Shown piece by piece: positions 1 through 8,961 of a DNA stretch of 64,000 nt; position 1 is the first letter of the stretch, and every line of letters begins with the position of its first letter. The DNA lies in contig CASDQM010000047.1 of assembly GCA_949282745.1 (NCBI GenBank), forward strand, positions 124,001-188,000, written 5' to 3'. The notes beneath the pieces were generated by a model. It was not told the origin of the DNA, made no database searches, and saw nothing but the letters and a program-made list of their open reading frames with translations. This stretch comes from an uncultured Sutterella sp. GTDB lineage: Bacteria > Pseudomonadota > Gammaproteobacteria > Burkholderiales > Burkholderiaceae_F. A program made the position numbers and the translations under genes.

Positions 1-450
1 AAGGGCGACGCCTCGCTCACCAAGTTCGACCTCGTCGACGCGGGCAACAAGTCGCTTGCGACCCTGAACGGGCTTCGCCTCACGGGCATGGACGTCGACA
101 CGAAGGAACCGCTTCGCGCGGCGGTGAAGACGCTCGTCATCGAAAAGCCCGGCACCAAGGAAACGAAGCAGATTGAAAAGGTGGCCGAGATCGCTTCGAT
201 CTTCGGGGCGCTCACCGGCAAGAAGAGCGTGGAAAAACAGGCGGGGAAGGTCAACAAGGTCCTGAACGCCCGCATTACGTTGAACGACCTCAAGTATGAA
301 AACGGCCGCGTCTCGGCGGCGGGGCTCGACCGCGACGCCCTCGCCAAGGGGATCGTCGACGCTCTGAACGACGCGATCGCCAAGAAGACCGCGGACGACA
401 AGAGCGTCGACGCGGACAAGGCGGCTGCGAACAAGACGCCCGCCCGCTGA
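1..450 (+). CDS. DUF748-like protein, C-terminal 149 codons (5' end outside window)
   Basis: The reading frame is open from the first base and stops at TGA 448-450, so only the end of the gene is present. The fragment has the alternating pattern of DUF748/AsmA-like envelope proteins: a strand-rich stretch with 'NKSLATLNGLRLTGMDVDT', then 'AAVKTLVIEKPG'. It finishes in a lysine/alanine-rich, low-complexity tail (KKTADDKSVDADKAAANK). DUF748 proteins are periplasmic or inner-membrane-anchored beta-rich proteins of unclear role. The family call rests on pattern resemblance in a short fragment and could be wrong; that the frame is coding is well supported by its codon use. Confidence 0.5.
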   Translation, partial: KGDASLTKFDLVDAGNKSLATLNGLRLTGMDVDTKEPLRAAVKTLVIEKPGTKETKQIEKVAEIASIFGALTGKKSVEKQAGKVNKVLNARITLNDLKYENGRVSAAGLDRDALAKGIVDALNDAIAKKTADDKSVDADKAAANKTPAR

Positions 451-472
451 CGGCGGAATGCCGGATGACGAA

Positions 473-500
473 ACGCCCGGCCGGGTTTCCGGTCGGGCGT
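473..500 (+). terminator. Hairpin after the DUF748-like gene
   Basis: An inverted repeat, ACGCCCGGCCG/CGGTCGGGCGT, surrounds a short loop 23 bases after the stop codon. The tract that follows is only GCGCTTTT, so termination is likely but the uridine run is weak. Confidence 0.5.
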
Positions 501-544
501 GCGCTTTTGGGGGGTCGAGAGAAGTTTTCCGACGCCCGAATAGG

Positions 545-578
545 AAAAAAGCCTAAAACAAGAAAACTTGTTTTAGGC
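545..578 (-). terminator. Rho-independent terminator of tRNA-Thr
   Basis: A perfect 12-bp stem, GCCTAAAACAAG/CTTGTTTTAGGC, encloses an AAAA loop. Read on the minus strand it is followed by TTTTTTCC. It lies 13 bases beyond the 3' end of the minus-strand tRNA gene. Confidence 0.88.
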
Positions 579-590
579 TTCTCTGTTTGA

Positions 591-666
591 TGGTGCCGGA
601 GAAGAGATTTGAACTCCCGACCTTCGCATTACGAATGCGCTGCTCTACCAGCTGAGCTACTCCGGC
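591..666 (-). tRNA. tRNA-Thr, anticodon CGU
   Basis: The reverse complement of this 76-base stretch folds as a full cloverleaf. The acceptor stem GCCGGAG pairs with CTCCGGC, the D arm is GCTC...GAGC, and the anticodon stem-loop is GCGCA-TTCGTAA-TGCGA. The T arm contains GTTCAAATC and the CCA end is encoded (TGG at 591-593). The loop TTCGTAA places anticodon CGT, reading ACG threonine codons, and the anticodon arm is the same as that of E. coli thrW. It has its own promoter and terminator and so looks like a single-gene unit. Confidence 0.95.
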
Positions 667-711
667 TTCCCATTTTGTTCTCCGTCGAGCAGTGCTCATC
701 GGAGAATTGAA

Positions 712-740
712 ATTATGCAGGAACCACCAGAAAAAGGCAA
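712..740 (-). promoter_or_regulatory. Sigma-70 promoter of tRNA-Thr
   Basis: On the minus strand TTGCCT (735-740) and CATAAT (712-717) are separated by exactly 17 bp. Transcription would start near 704, about 38 bases before the mature tRNA 5' end. Confidence 0.6.
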
Positions 741-870
741 GCGTTGTTTACAACTTGTTACATCTACCTCTTGCATTGCTTCGTTTCACGTCTTTGTATT
801 CGATTGCGGGCGGCGGATCCTCCGCGTCGCTTACAATGATCCATCTTTCTCCTATTCACACAGGTGCTCC

Positions 871-1374
871 GTGTCCGACTCCGTTTTGACCCTTGCCCTT
901 CCGACGCCGGAAGACACCGACCGTCTCGGCGCCCGGCTCTCCGAGGCCTTCGGCCGCAACGCCGAACTGCTCCGGGAAAAGGGCTTTGCACTGCGTCTCG
1001 AAGGCAATCTCGGCGCGGGCAAGACGTCGCTCGTGCGCGCCATGCTGCGCGCCGCGGGGTTTGCGGGTCCGGTCAAGAGCCCCACGTTTTCGCTCGTCGA
1101 AACCTATCCCCTCTGGGGCGTCACGCTCGCGCACTTTGACTTCTACCGCTTCGAAGATCCGATCGAATTCGAAGACGCGGGCTTTCGCGACGACTTCGCG
1201 CCGGGCACCCTGGCCGTCACCGAGTGGAGCGAAAAGGCGCTCCCCTATCTCCCCGACGCCGACGCCGTGATCGAACTCGAGCACGACGGGCTCGGCCGCC
1301 GCGCGCGCCTTCGCGCCCTCACCCCCGCCGGCCGGCAGATTTTCGAGGCTCTCGAATGCGACGCCGCGAACTGA
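871..1374 (+). CDS. tsaE: TsaE, tRNA t6A synthesis ATPase
   Basis: TsaE is the ATPase partner of the TsaBD complex that places N6-threonylcarbamoyl on A37 of ANN-decoding tRNAs. The 167-residue product has the P-loop 'LEGNLGAGKTSLVRAML' near residue 47, then the family hallmarks 'KSPTFSLVETY', 'HFDFYRFEDP' and 'VTEWSEKA'. I chose the GTG at 871, preceded by AGGTG, because the open frame continues upstream to an ATG at 715 with no homologous sequence and no ribosome site. The last 19 bases overlap the following amidase gene, so the two are translationally coupled, a pairing common in proteobacteria. Confidence 0.93.
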   Translation: MSDSVLTLALPTPEDTDRLGARLSEAFGRNAELLREKGFALRLEGNLGAGKTSLVRAMLRAAGFAGPVKSPTFSLVETYPLWGVTLAHFDFYRFEDPIEFEDAGFRDDFAPGTLAVTEWSEKALPYLPDADAVIELEHDGLGRRARLRALTPAGRQIFEALECDAAN

Positions 1375-2717
1375 TCGCCGGCGCCGCCGGGACGCTCCTC
1401 TTTTCCTTCCTGCCCGCGGACTTCGCGCACGGGGCCCACATGGTCGCCGTGCGCATGTGGCCTGCGCAGGAATATACGCGCGTCACGCTCGAGCACGACG
1501 CGCCGCTCAAGTTCAAATACTTCTTCGTTCGCTCCTCGCGCCCGCTTCGACTCGTGGTCGACATCGAAGGACTCGACTTCACGGCCGCGCTCAAGCAGCA
1601 GATCGAGGCCGTCAAGGCGGACGACCCCTACATTCAGGCGATGCGCATCGGCCAGTATCAGCCCGGCATCGTGCGCCTCGTCATGGACCTCAAAACGGAC
1701 GTGAAGCCCGAGGTCTTCCAGTTGAAGCCTTTTGCGAACTACAAGTACCGCCTGGTCTTCGACCTCTATCCCGTCGTCCCCGTCGACCCCATCAGCAAGA
1801 TTCTCGCGGGCGTCGCCGAGGGCGACGACGACACCGACGCCGCGCCCGAGGACGATCCCCTCGCAGCGCTTCTCGCGGATCTCGAGAACGGGAAGAAACC
1901 CGAACCGGCAAAGGAACCCGAACCCTCGAAGCCCGTTAAGAAGCCGCCCGTCACGACGGCGAAGGACGACAAGAAGCCGACCAAGAAGCCCGTCAAGCAG
2001 CCGACCAAGAAAAAGCACCGTCTCATCATCGTGGTCGACCCCGGTCACGGGGGCGAAGACCCCGGCGCGATCGGGCGCAACCGCACGCGCGAAAAGGACG
2101 TCGTTCTCTCGATCGGAAAGCTTCTCGCCGCCGAAATCAACAAGGAGCCCGACATGCGCGCGATTCTCACGCGCTCGTCGGACCACTTCGTGAGCCTGGG
2201 CGGCCGCGTCGCGATCGCCCGCAAGGCCCGTGCGCACCTTCTCATCAGCATCCACGCCGACGCGTGGGTGAAGAGTTCCGCACGGGGCTCCTCCGTCTTC
2301 GCGCTTTCGCAGCGGGGCGCCACGAGCGCTTCGGCCCGATGGCTCGCCCAGCGTCAGAACGAATCCGACCTGATCGGCGGCGTCAACATCGCCAACGTCG
2401 ACAAGACCGTCGCGAGCGTTCTGATCGACATGACGAGCTCCTGGACCATTTCCTACAGTCTCGGCCTCGGCGCCGCGGTGCTTCGCGAAATGAAGAAGAT
2501 CAACCGTCTTCACAAGGAAAAGGTCGAACAGGCGGGCTTTGCCGTGCTGAAGGGCCAGGGGATTCCATCGATTCTCGTGGAAACCGCCTTCATCTCGAAC
2601 CCGCAGGAAGAGCGTCTTCTCAAAAACCGCGCTCACCAGAGCAAAATCGCCCGCGCCATTCTCACGGGCATCAAAAAGCAGCTCGCGGCCAACCCGAGCG
2701 TGCTCACTTCGTCATGA
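1356..2717 (+). CDS. amiC: N-acetylmuramoyl-L-alanine amidase, AmiC type
   Basis: This periplasmic zinc amidase cleaves the bond between N-acetylmuramic acid and the stem peptide, chiefly at division septa. The 453-residue product starts with a twin-arginine-like signal (MRRRELIAGAAG), as in E. coli AmiA and AmiC. An AMIN domain that targets the septum covers about residues 30-135. A long lysine/proline-rich linker follows (about 150-225). The C-terminal Amidase_3 domain shows the zinc and catalytic residues in 'VVDPGHGGEDPGAIG', 'REKDVVLSI', 'LISIHADA' and 'ILVETAFISNP'. The start ATG lies inside the end of tsaE, and its stop overlaps the start of the next gene. An EnvC or NlpD activator is not in view. 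Confidence 0.93.
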   Translation: MRRRELIAGAAGTLLFSFLPADFAHGAHMVAVRMWPAQEYTRVTLEHDAPLKFKYFFVRSSRPLRLVVDIEGLDFTAALKQQIEAVKADDPYIQAMRIGQYQPGIVRLVMDLKTDVKPEVFQLKPFANYKYRLVFDLYPVVPVDPISKILAGVAEGDDDTDAAPEDDPLAALLADLENGKKPEPAKEPEPSKPVKKPPVTTAKDDKKPTKKPVKQPTKKKHRLIIVVDPGHGGEDPGAIGRNRTREKDVVLSIGKLLAAEINKEPDMRAILTRSSDHFVSLGGRVAIARKARAHLLISIHADAWVKSSARGSSVFALSQRGATSASARWLAQRQNESDLIGGVNIANVDKTVASVLIDMTSSWTISYSLGLGAAVLREMKKINRLHKEKVEQAGFAVLKGQGIPSILVETAFISNPQEERLLKNRAHQSKIARAILTGIKKQLAANPSVLTSS

Positions 2718-3523
2718 CGAACCTTCTCTTTACCCCCGAAGCGCTTCGCGACACCCCCGACGCCGTCGTCATTGACGTGCGTCCCGCCCCCGAGCGCTTT
2801 CTCCCGGGGGCGCTCCACGCGCCCCTTTGTCCCTCCTTCGTCGACCCGGGCGCACCCGGTCGCGGACGCAATCCTTGGAAGGACACACAGGCAGTCCGAG
2901 CCTTCCTCGCGTCGATCGGCGTGACGCCCGAAGACACCGTCGTCTTCTATGACGAGGGCGGCATGGGCTCGGCCGCCCGCGCCTGGTACGCGACGCTGCT
3001 CGCGGGCTTTCCGAAGGCGGCGCTTCTCGACGGGGGCTTCGCCCTCTGGACGCGGCTCGGATTCGAGACGACGGGCGCTCCTTCGATGCGTCCCGCCGAG
3101 ACCCTCGCGCCCCTCGAAGAAGCGCCTTCCGGCGTCTTCACCTTTGAAGAGACGCTCGAGATTTTCCGCGCGGGTTCGCACGTGCTCCTTGACGCCCGTC
3201 CGCACGACCGCTGGGTGGGACTCGTCGAACCCGTTGACACCCGCCCCGGCCGCATTCCGGGATCGGTGAGCCTTCCCGCCTCGCGTCTTTTGAAGGACGG
3301 ACGTCTGCGCACGCCCGAAGAGATCCGCGCGATTTTCGCCGAAACGCTCAAGGGAGACGACCGTCCGGTTCTGCACTACTGCGGCTCCGGGATCGCCGCG
3401 TCGCTCACGATCTTCGCCGCGCGGCTCGCAGGCCTATCCTATGCGGGGCTTTATCCCGGCTCCTGGTCCGAGTGGTGCGTGAGGACGACGATCGGCGAGA
3501 GCGGCGAGAACACGTCTCGTTGA
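2714..3523 (+). CDS. sseA: Two-domain rhodanese (thiosulfate/3-mercaptopyruvate sulfurtransferase type)
   Basis: The 269-residue protein has two rhodanese repeats. The N-terminal one ('[12 protein letters not shown]', '[16 protein letters not shown]') lacks the catalytic cysteine. The C-terminal one carries Cys223 in the active-site loop [10 protein letters not shown]. Mercaptopyruvate sulfurtransferases usually read CG(S/T)GVTA, so the loop is slightly divergent and the natural sulfur donor is uncertain. The ATG overlaps the amidase stop in an ATGA arrangement, making it the third gene of a tsaE-amiC-sseA run. The promoter of the aldolase gene begins within its last codons. Confidence 0.85.
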   Translation: MTNLLFTPEALRDTPDAVVIDVRPAPERFLPGALHAPLCPSFVDPGAPGRGRNPWKDTQAVRAFLASIGVTPEDTVVFYDEGGMGSAARAWYATLLAGFPKAALLDGGFALWTRLGFETTGAPSMRPAETLAPLEEAPSGVFTFEETLEIFRAGSHVLLDARPHDRWVGLVEPVDTRPGRIPGSVSLPASRLLKDGRLRTPEEIRAIFAETLKGDDRPVLHYCGSGIAASLTIFAARLAGLSYAGLYPGSWSEWCVRTTIGESGENTSR

Positions 3524-3549
3524 CGCAAACCCTTCTTTTTCCCTATACA
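3520..3549 (+). promoter_or_regulatory. Sigma-70 promoter of fructose-bisphosphate aldolase
   Basis: TTGACG (3520-3525) and TATACA (3544-3549) are 18 bp apart. The -35 box overlaps the rhodanese stop codon. Predicted transcription start is near 3556, giving a leader of about 63 bases. Confidence 0.65.
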
Positions 3550-3565
3550 ATTCGAACTAACAACA

Positions 3566-3595
3566 GGACGGCGTCCCGCCGTCCCTTTTCCTTTT
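3566..3595 (+). other. GC hairpin with pyrimidine tract in the aldolase leader
   Basis: GGACGGCG/CGCCGTCC with a 3-base loop (3566-3584) is followed by CTTTTCCTTTTTC. It lies between the promoter and the start codon, so it could end transcription from the rhodanese gene or act in the leader. Confidence 0.6.
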
Positions 3596-3618
3596 TCTTC
3601 AGATCGGAGTTTCCCGCC

Positions 3619-4683
3619 ATGGCCCTCGTTTCCATGCGTCAATTGCTCGATCACGCCGCCGAAAACGGCTACGGCGTGCCCGCCTTCAACGTCAACAACC
3701 TCGAACAGGTTCAGGCCATCATGGCCGCCGCGAGCGAAGTCGGCGCCCCCGTCATCATGCAGGCCTCCGCCGGGGCCCGCAAGTATGCCGGCGAACAGTT
3801 CCTGCGCCACCTCATCTCCGCCGCCGTCGAAGCCTATCCCGACGTTCCCGTCTGCATGCACCAGGACCACGGTCAGAGCCCGGCCGTCTGCCAGGGCGCC
3901 ATGCGCTCGGGCTTCACGTCCGTCATGATGGACGGCTCGCTCATGTCCGACGGCAAGACGATCTCCACCTATGAATACAACGTCGACGTGACGCGCCGCG
4001 TCGTGGAAATGGCCCACTGCATCGGCGTTTCCGTCGAAGGCGAACTCGGCTGCCTCGGCTCCTTGGAAACGATGCGCGGCGACAAGGAAGACGGTCACGG
4101 CACCGACAGCAAGATGACGCGCGAACAGCTCCTCACGGACCCCGATCAGGCCGCCGACTTCGTGAAGGCCACCCAGATCGACGCGCTCGCGATCGCCATC
4201 GGCACCTCGCACGGCGCCTACAAGTTCACGCGCAAGCCCACGGGCGAAATCCTCTCGATCGACCGCGTGCGTGAAATTCACGAACGCCTCCCGAACACCC
4301 ACCTCGTCATGCACGGCTCCTCCTCGGTTCCGCAGGAATACCTCGCCGAAATCCGCGAATTCGGCGGCGACATGCGCGAAACCTACGGCGTGCCCGTCGA
4401 AGAAATTCAGAAGGCCATCCAGCACGGCGTTCGCAAGGTCAACATCGACACGGACATCCGTCTCGCCATGACGGCCGCCGTCCGCCGCTTCCTCGTCGAA
4501 AATCCCTCGAAGTTCGACCCGCGCGAATTCCTCAAGGTCGCCCGCAAGGCCGCCACGGAACTCTGCAAGCGCCGCTACCTCGAGTTCGGCTGCGAAGGCC
4601 AGGGCGCCAAGATCAAGCCCGTCATGCTCGACCGCATGGCCGCGCTCTACGCCGACGGCACGCTCAAGGCGAACGTGATTTAA
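3619..4683 (+). CDS. fbaA: Class II fructose-1,6-bisphosphate aldolase
   Basis: This zinc-dependent aldolase interconverts fructose 1,6-bisphosphate with dihydroxyacetone phosphate and glyceraldehyde 3-phosphate, in glycolysis and, with the Fbp encoded at 23312, gluconeogenesis. The 354 residues show the family core '[13 protein letters not shown]', the zinc-ligand stretch 'CMHQDHGQS', the 'GELGCLG' loop, '[12 protein letters not shown]', 'MHGSSS' and 'KVNIDTD'. Length and sequence fit the long class IIB (CbbA-like) subgroup of proteobacteria. The ATG at 3619 has GGAG 11 bases upstream. The gene is monocistronic, bounded by its own promoter and terminator, and its codon use is strongly biased as in highly expressed genes. 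Confidence 0.95.
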   Translation: MALVSMRQLLDHAAENGYGVPAFNVNNLEQVQAIMAAASEVGAPVIMQASAGARKYAGEQFLRHLISAAVEAYPDVPVCMHQDHGQSPAVCQGAMRSGFTSVMMDGSLMSDGKTISTYEYNVDVTRRVVEMAHCIGVSVEGELGCLGSLETMRGDKEDGHGTDSKMTREQLLTDPDQAADFVKATQIDALAIAIGTSHGAYKFTRKPTGEILSIDRVREIHERLPNTHLVMHGSSSVPQEYLAEIREFGGDMRETYGVPVEEIQKAIQHGVRKVNIDTDIRLAMTAAVRRFLVENPSKFDPREFLKVARKAATELCKRRYLEFGCEGQGAKIKPVMLDRMAALYADGTLKANVI

Positions 4684-4715
4684 TCGACGTGATTTGATCG
4701 AGTGACAACTCCGAG

Positions 4716-4749
4716 ACGCGCGCTTGACGCCACAAGCGCGCGTTTTCGT
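4716..4749 (+). terminator. Terminator of fbaA
   Basis: ACGCGCGCTT (4716-4725) pairs perfectly with AAGCGCGCGT (4734-4743) around an 8-base loop and is followed by TTTCGTTT. Confidence 0.8.
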
Positions 4750-4764
4750 TTAGTCTTTTCTTCC

Positions 4765-5175
4765 ATGACGAACGAAAAACCCCAAGACGCCAACGCGCTC
4801 AAAGGAAAAACGGGCCTTCGCCGCCTTCTGAACGCCTTCGGCTATTCCCTTCAGGGCTTCCGCGCCGCCTGGCAGAACGAAGCCGCCTTCCGCGAAGAAG
4901 CGATGCTCACGATCGTGCTGACGCCCGTGGCGCTCCTTCTCCCCGTCACGGGGCTCGAGAAGCTTCTTCTCATCCTCTCGCTCCTTCTTCTAGTTCTGGT
5001 GGAACTTCTCAATTCCGCCGTCGAGGCCGTCGTCGACCGCATCGGGCCGGAACTCCACCCCTTGAGCGGCCGCGCCAAGGACCTCGGAAGCGCCGCCGTC
5101 CTCATCGCCTGCTTCATTCTCGGGCTCACCTGGCTTTTCATCGCGGTTCCCGCAGTTTTGGGCCTCTTCCTCTGA
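4765..5175 (+). CDS. dgkA: Diacylglycerol kinase, prokaryotic DgkA family
   Basis: DgkA is a small trimeric inner-membrane kinase that phosphorylates diacylglycerol to phosphatidate and recycles lipid left by membrane-derived oligosaccharide synthesis. The 136-residue product has an amphipathic N-terminus with 'AFREE', three hydrophobic segments (about residues 48-64, 66-86 and 112-134), and the catalytic signature '[15 protein letters not shown]' followed by 'KDLGSAAV'. It is slightly longer than the E. coli enzyme because of a polar N-terminal extension. The start at 4765 is the first ATG that leaves the aldolase terminator intact. It sits alone between fbaA and purC. Confidence 0.93.
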   Translation: MTNEKPQDANALKGKTGLRRLLNAFGYSLQGFRAAWQNEAAFREEAMLTIVLTPVALLLPVTGLEKLLLILSLLLLVLVELLNSAVEAVVDRIGPELHPLSGRAKDLGSAAVLIACFILGLTWLFIAVPAVLGLFL

Positions 5176-5239
5176 GGAAGGACCGTCAAAGCGGTACAAT
5201 CAGTCCGTCCGTTTTGACTATCTCTCTGGGAGAGCATCC

Positions 5240-6130
5240 ATGACCGGTCTTTCCAAGACGACCATCACGTCCCTGCCCCGCGTCTACAGCGGCAAGGTGC
5301 GCGAAAGCTATGCCGTCGGCGACGACAAACTCCTCATCATCGCCACCGACCGCATTTCCGCCTTCGACGTCATCCTTGACGACCCGATCCCCGGCAAGGG
5401 CAAAGTTCTCACCGCCATCACCGACTTCTGGTTCAAGAAGCTCGACGGCGTTCTGCCCAATCACCTCACCGGGATCGATCCGGAAAGCGTCGTCGCGCCC
5501 GAGGAACGCGATCAGGTGCGCGGCCGCGCCGTCGTCGCCATGCGTCTGAAGCCCATCCTCGTCGAATGCGTCGCCCGCGGCTACCTGATCGGCGGCGGCT
5601 GGAAGGAATACTGCCAGACGGGCGCCGTCTGCGGCATCAAGCTCCCCGAAGGCCTGCGCATGGGTGAAAAGCTCCCCGAACCGATCTTCACGCCGGCCGG
5701 CAAGGCCGCCGTCGGCACGCACGACGAAAACATCACGTTTGAGCGCGTCGTCGAACTCTACGGTGAAGACATCGCCAACAAGATCCGCAGCGCCACGCTC
5801 GAACTCTATCGCCGCGCCTCCGAATACGCCGCGACGAAGGGCATCATCATCGCCGACACGAAGTTCGAATTCGGTCTCGACGCCGAAGGGAACGTCCGCC
5901 TCATGGACGAAGTCCTGACGCCGGACTCGAGCCGCTTCTGGCCGGCCGAAAGCTACGAAGTCGGCATGTCGCCGCCGAGCTTCGACAAGCAGTTCATCCG
6001 CGACTGGCTCGAAGCGCAGCCCTGGGACAAGACCCCGCCTGCGCCGCGCGCCCCGGCCGAAATCATTGAAAAGACGGCCGACAAGTATCGCGAAGCGCTG
6101 CGCCGCTTGGCCGACACGGACATCGAATAA
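5240..6130 (+). CDS. purC: Phosphoribosylaminoimidazole-succinocarboxamide synthase
   Basis: PurC joins aspartate to CAIR using ATP to give SAICAR, the eighth step of purine synthesis. The 296-residue protein contains 'YSGKVRESY', '[12 protein letters not shown]', '[11 protein letters not shown]', '[15 protein letters not shown]', 'ADTKFEFG' and '[11 protein letters not shown]', which cover the ATP and substrate sites. It is of the long form found in betaproteobacteria and yeast rather than the ~240-residue form. The ribosome site GGGAGAG is part of a small CTCTC-TGG-GAGAG hairpin (5222-5234) that could limit initiation. Its product step follows the PurE/PurK reactions encoded next. Confidence 0.95.
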   Translation: MTGLSKTTITSLPRVYSGKVRESYAVGDDKLLIIATDRISAFDVILDDPIPGKGKVLTAITDFWFKKLDGVLPNHLTGIDPESVVAPEERDQVRGRAVVAMRLKPILVECVARGYLIGGGWKEYCQTGAVCGIKLPEGLRMGEKLPEPIFTPAGKAAVGTHDENITFERVVELYGEDIANKIRSATLELYRRASEYAATKGIIIADTKFEFGLDAEGNVRLMDEVLTPDSSRFWPAESYEVGMSPPSFDKQFIRDWLEAQPWDKTPPAPRAPAEIIEKTADKYREALRRLADTDIE

Positions 6131-6143
6131 GGTCCGATTCCAC

Positions 6144-6170
6144 GAAACGGGGCGCCGTGCGCCCCGTTTC
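6144..6170 (+). terminator. Hairpin after purC
   Basis: A perfect 12-bp stem, GAAACGGGGCGC/GCGCCCCGTTTC, with a 3-base loop begins 14 bases after the purC stop. The U tract is poor (CGTCTCC), so termination may be partial and purE may be reached by read-through. Confidence 0.6.
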
Positions 6171-6267
6171 CGTCTCCTACGGAAGAACCTTCGAAAGGCG
6201 TCCCCCTGCGGACCCCTTCCGAAGCTTTTTCCCGTTTCATTGATTTCTTTTTTCAAGAGGTTTCGCC

Positions 6268-6762
6268 ATGGAACACTCCGCTCCGCTCGTCGGCATCGTT
6301 ATGGGCAGCAACTCCGACTGGGAGGTGATGAAAAACGCCGCCGACATGCTCGACCTGATGGGGATTCCCTTCGAAGCGCGCGTCGTGAGCGCCCACCGCA
6401 TGCCCGACGAAATGTTCGAATACGCCGAAACGGCCCGCGACCGCGGCCTCAAGGTGATCATCGCAGGCGCCGGCGGCGCCGCCCATCTTCCGGGCATGAT
6501 CGCCGCCAAGTGCACCCTTCCCGTCTGCGGCGTTCCGGTTCCCTCCAAGTACCTGCGCGGCGTCGACAGCCTCCATTCGATCGTGCAGATGCCCAAGGGC
6601 GTTCCCGTCGCGACCTTCGCGATCGGTGAAGCGGGCGCCGCCAACGCCGCTCTCTACGCGGCGCAGATTCTCTCCGTCACCGACGCGGCCGTTGCCGAAA
6701 AGCTCGCGCAGTTCCGTCGCGACCAGAACGCCAAGGCCCGCGCCATGACGCTTCCCCGCTGA
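6268..6762 (+). CDS. purE: N5-carboxyaminoimidazole ribonucleotide mutase
   Basis: Class I PurE converts N5-CAIR, made by PurK, into CAIR. The 164-residue product has the phosphate-binding 'GSNSDWEVM', the catalytic 'SAHRMPDEM', '[12 protein letters not shown]' and '[20 protein letters not shown]'. The ATG at 6268 is preceded by AAGAGG. It is followed after 10 bases by purK, the usual purEK pair. Confidence 0.95.
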   Translation: MEHSAPLVGIVMGSNSDWEVMKNAADMLDLMGIPFEARVVSAHRMPDEMFEYAETARDRGLKVIIAGAGGAAHLPGMIAAKCTLPVCGVPVPSKYLRGVDSLHSIVQMPKGVPVATFAIGEAGAANAALYAAQILSVTDAAVAEKLAQFRRDQNAKARAMTLPR

Positions 6763-6772
6763 GGTGCCGACC

Positions 6773-7939
6773 ATGTCCCGCATTCTTCTCCCCGGTGAAA
6801 CCTTGGGCCTCATGGGCGGCGGTCAGCTGGGCCGCATGTTTGCCCAGGCCGCCGCGACGATGGGCTACCACGTGGCCGTGCTCGAACCCGGCCGTAGCGC
6901 GCCCGCCGCGGAAGTCTCGCTCGAAGCGATCGTCGCCCCCTACGACGACGAAGCGGCGCTCGAAAAGCTCGCCCGCCGCGTGAAGGCCGTCACGACCGAA
7001 TTTGAAAACGTTCCCGCTCCGGCCCTGCAGAAGCTTGCCGATCTGGGCGTTCGCACGGCACCCCCGGCCTCGGCCGTCGCCGTCACGCAGGACCGCAACC
7101 GCGAAAAGACCTTCGTGGGCGACGTCGCGGGCGTGCCCGTCGCGCCGCACGCGGCCGTGCGCAGCGAACGCGACGCCGAAACCGTTTCGAAGGATTTGCT
7201 CCCGGGCATTCTGAAAACGGCCCGCCTCGGCTACGACGGCAAGGGTCAGGCCCGCGTCACGACGCGCGAGGAAGTCCTTGCGGCCTTCCGCACCTTCGGC
7301 GGCGTCGACTGCGTCCTTGAAAAGCGCCTCGACCTCGCGCTCGAAATCTCCGTCATCGTCTGCCGCGGCGCCTCGGGCGAAGTCGTCGTCTTCCCCGTCT
7401 CGGAAAACCATCATCGAAACGGCATTCTCGCCGTCTCGGTTCTGCCCGCGCGCGTCAGCGAAGAAACGGCCGAAAAGGCCAAGCGCTACGCCGAACAAAT
7501 CGCGCTCGCCCTCAACTACGTGGGCGTTCTCTGCGTGGAATTCTTCGTTCTGAAGGACGGCACGCTCGTCGTGAACGAGCTCGCGCCCCGTCCCCACAAT
7601 TCGGGCCACGCCACGATCGAAGCCTGCACGACGAGCCAGTACGAAGCGCAGGTCCGCGCGATGACGGGTCTCCCCTTGGGCGACACGTCGCTTCGCAGGC
7701 CCGCCGTCATGCTCAACCTCTTGGGCGACCTCTGGTTTGACGAAGAAGGGAAGCTTCGCTCCCCCGACTGGGCTTCGGTCCTCGCCGTCCCGGGCGCCAA
7801 GCTTCATCTCTACGGCAAGGCCGAACCGCGCCGCGCCCGCAAGATGGGCCACGTCACGGTCTTGGGCGCCACGCGCGAAGAGGCGCTCGAGCGCGCCCGC
7901 GCGGTCGCCCGCATTCTGAACCTTCCCGAACCGGTTTGA
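6773..7939 (+). CDS. purK: N5-carboxyaminoimidazole ribonucleotide synthase
   Basis: PurK carboxylates AIR with ATP and bicarbonate. The 388-residue ATP-grasp protein starts with the Rossmann-like 'LGLMGGGQLGRMF'. It continues with 'TTEFENVPA', the glycine-rich ATP loop 'LGYDGKGQARV', 'VLEKRLDLALEISVIV' and the metal-binding 'VVNELAPRPHNSGH'. I chose ATG 6773 because TGAGG ends 8 bases upstream; a GTG nine bases earlier is in frame and is a less likely start. Its stop nearly touches the following Sua5-family gene. Confidence 0.95.
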   Translation: MSRILLPGETLGLMGGGQLGRMFAQAAATMGYHVAVLEPGRSAPAAEVSLEAIVAPYDDEAALEKLARRVKAVTTEFENVPAPALQKLADLGVRTAPPASAVAVTQDRNREKTFVGDVAGVPVAPHAAVRSERDAETVSKDLLPGILKTARLGYDGKGQARVTTREEVLAAFRTFGGVDCVLEKRLDLALEISVIVCRGASGEVVVFPVSENHHRNGILAVSVLPARVSEETAEKAKRYAEQIALALNYVGVLCVEFFVLKDGTLVVNELAPRPHNSGHATIEACTTSQYEAQVRAMTGLPLGDTSLRRPAVMLNLLGDLWFDEEGKLRSPDWASVLAVPGAKLHLYGKAEPRRARKMGHVTVLGATREEALERARAVARILNLPEPV

Positions 7940-7947
7940 AGATTTCC

Positions 7948-8937
7948 ATGACGCAATCTGTGGATTTTGAAGCCGTCGAAAAGGCCGCCCGCATTCTCTC
8001 CGAGGGCGGCCTCGTCGCCATTCCGACCGAAACCGTCTACGGGCTCGCCGCCGACGCGGACAACCGCGAGGCGGTGCTCGCCACGTACGCCGCCAAGGGG
8101 CGACCCGCGGACCACCCGCTCATCGTGCACGTTGCAGGCCCCGATGCGATCCCCTTCTGGGCCTCGGACGTCCCGCCCGAAGCCTGGCTCCTCGTCAAGA
8201 CCTACTGGCCCGGGCCCCTTACGATCGTTCTCAAAAAGAGCGAACGCTGCGGCACCTTCGTGACGGGTGGCCAGGACACGGTGGCGCTTCGCTGCCCCTC
8301 GCACCCGGTCGCGCACGCGCTTCTTGAACGCTTCGCGGGCGAAACCCACAAGGGCCTCACGGCACCTTCCGCCAACACCTTCGGGCGCATCAGTCCGTCG
8401 ACGGCGGCGCACGTCGCCGAAGACCTCGGCCTCAAACCCGAGGGGAAGCTCGACATGATCCTCGACGGCGGCCCCTGCGAATTCGGGATCGAGTCGACGA
8501 TGGTGAACCTCTCGGACGGGATGCCTTCGATCCTGCGCCACGGCGTCGTGACGCGCGAGATGCTCGAGGAAACCTTGGGCTTTGCGGTCCCCGACGCTGG
8601 GAAGAACGCGCCGCGCGCTTCGGGGCGTTTGAAGAGTCACTACGCGCCGCGCACGAAGCTCGAACTTCACGACGAAGCGTCGCTTCTCGCGCGGGCGTCG
8701 GAGCTCGCCGATCAGCGCATCGCCGTCATGGCCCCTGCGGAACTCCTCGCTCGCCTTCCGGTGAAGCCGGTCTTTACGATCGCCGCCGAGTCGGATCCGC
8801 TCGCCTACGGTCGGGCGCTCTATGAAAACCTGCACGAATTGGACCGCGCCGGAGCGGACCGCATTCTCGCGCTTCGTACGCCCTCGACGGGCCCCTGGGC
8901 CGCCGTCGCCGACCGTCTCGGCCGCGCCGCCGCGTAA
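7948..8937 (+). CDS. Threonylcarbamoyl-AMP synthase, Sua5/YwlC type
   Basis: Sua5/TsaC makes threonylcarbamoyl-adenylate from threonine, bicarbonate and ATP, the first step of tRNA t6A formation. The 329 residues hold an N-terminal YrdC-like domain with 'GGLVAIPTETVYGLAADA', 'KGRPADHPLIVHV', 'YWPGPLTIVLKK' and 'APSANTFGRISPS'. A C-terminal Sua5 domain begins near 'SGRLKSHYAPRT'. The two-domain length marks the Sua5 rather than the short TsaC form. The gene follows purK by 8 bases. With tsaE at 871 this is the second t6A gene in the window. A TTG at 7936 is an alternative start. Confidence 0.93.
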   Translation: MTQSVDFEAVEKAARILSEGGLVAIPTETVYGLAADADNREAVLATYAAKGRPADHPLIVHVAGPDAIPFWASDVPPEAWLLVKTYWPGPLTIVLKKSERCGTFVTGGQDTVALRCPSHPVAHALLERFAGETHKGLTAPSANTFGRISPSTAAHVAEDLGLKPEGKLDMILDGGPCEFGIESTMVNLSDGMPSILRHGVVTREMLEETLGFAVPDAGKNAPRASGRLKSHYAPRTKLELHDEASLLARASELADQRIAVMAPAELLARLPVKPVFTIAAESDPLAYGRALYENLHELDRAGADRILALRTPSTGPWAAVADRLGRAAA

Positions 8938-8961
8938 TTTGCGCTTTTCAGAGGAGAAAGC

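Noticed and set aside
715-870. Upstream in-frame extension of tsaE from ATG 715
   Set aside because: The added 52 residues have no relation to TsaE, no ribosome site, and span the tRNA promoter region; GTG 871 gives the normal protein.
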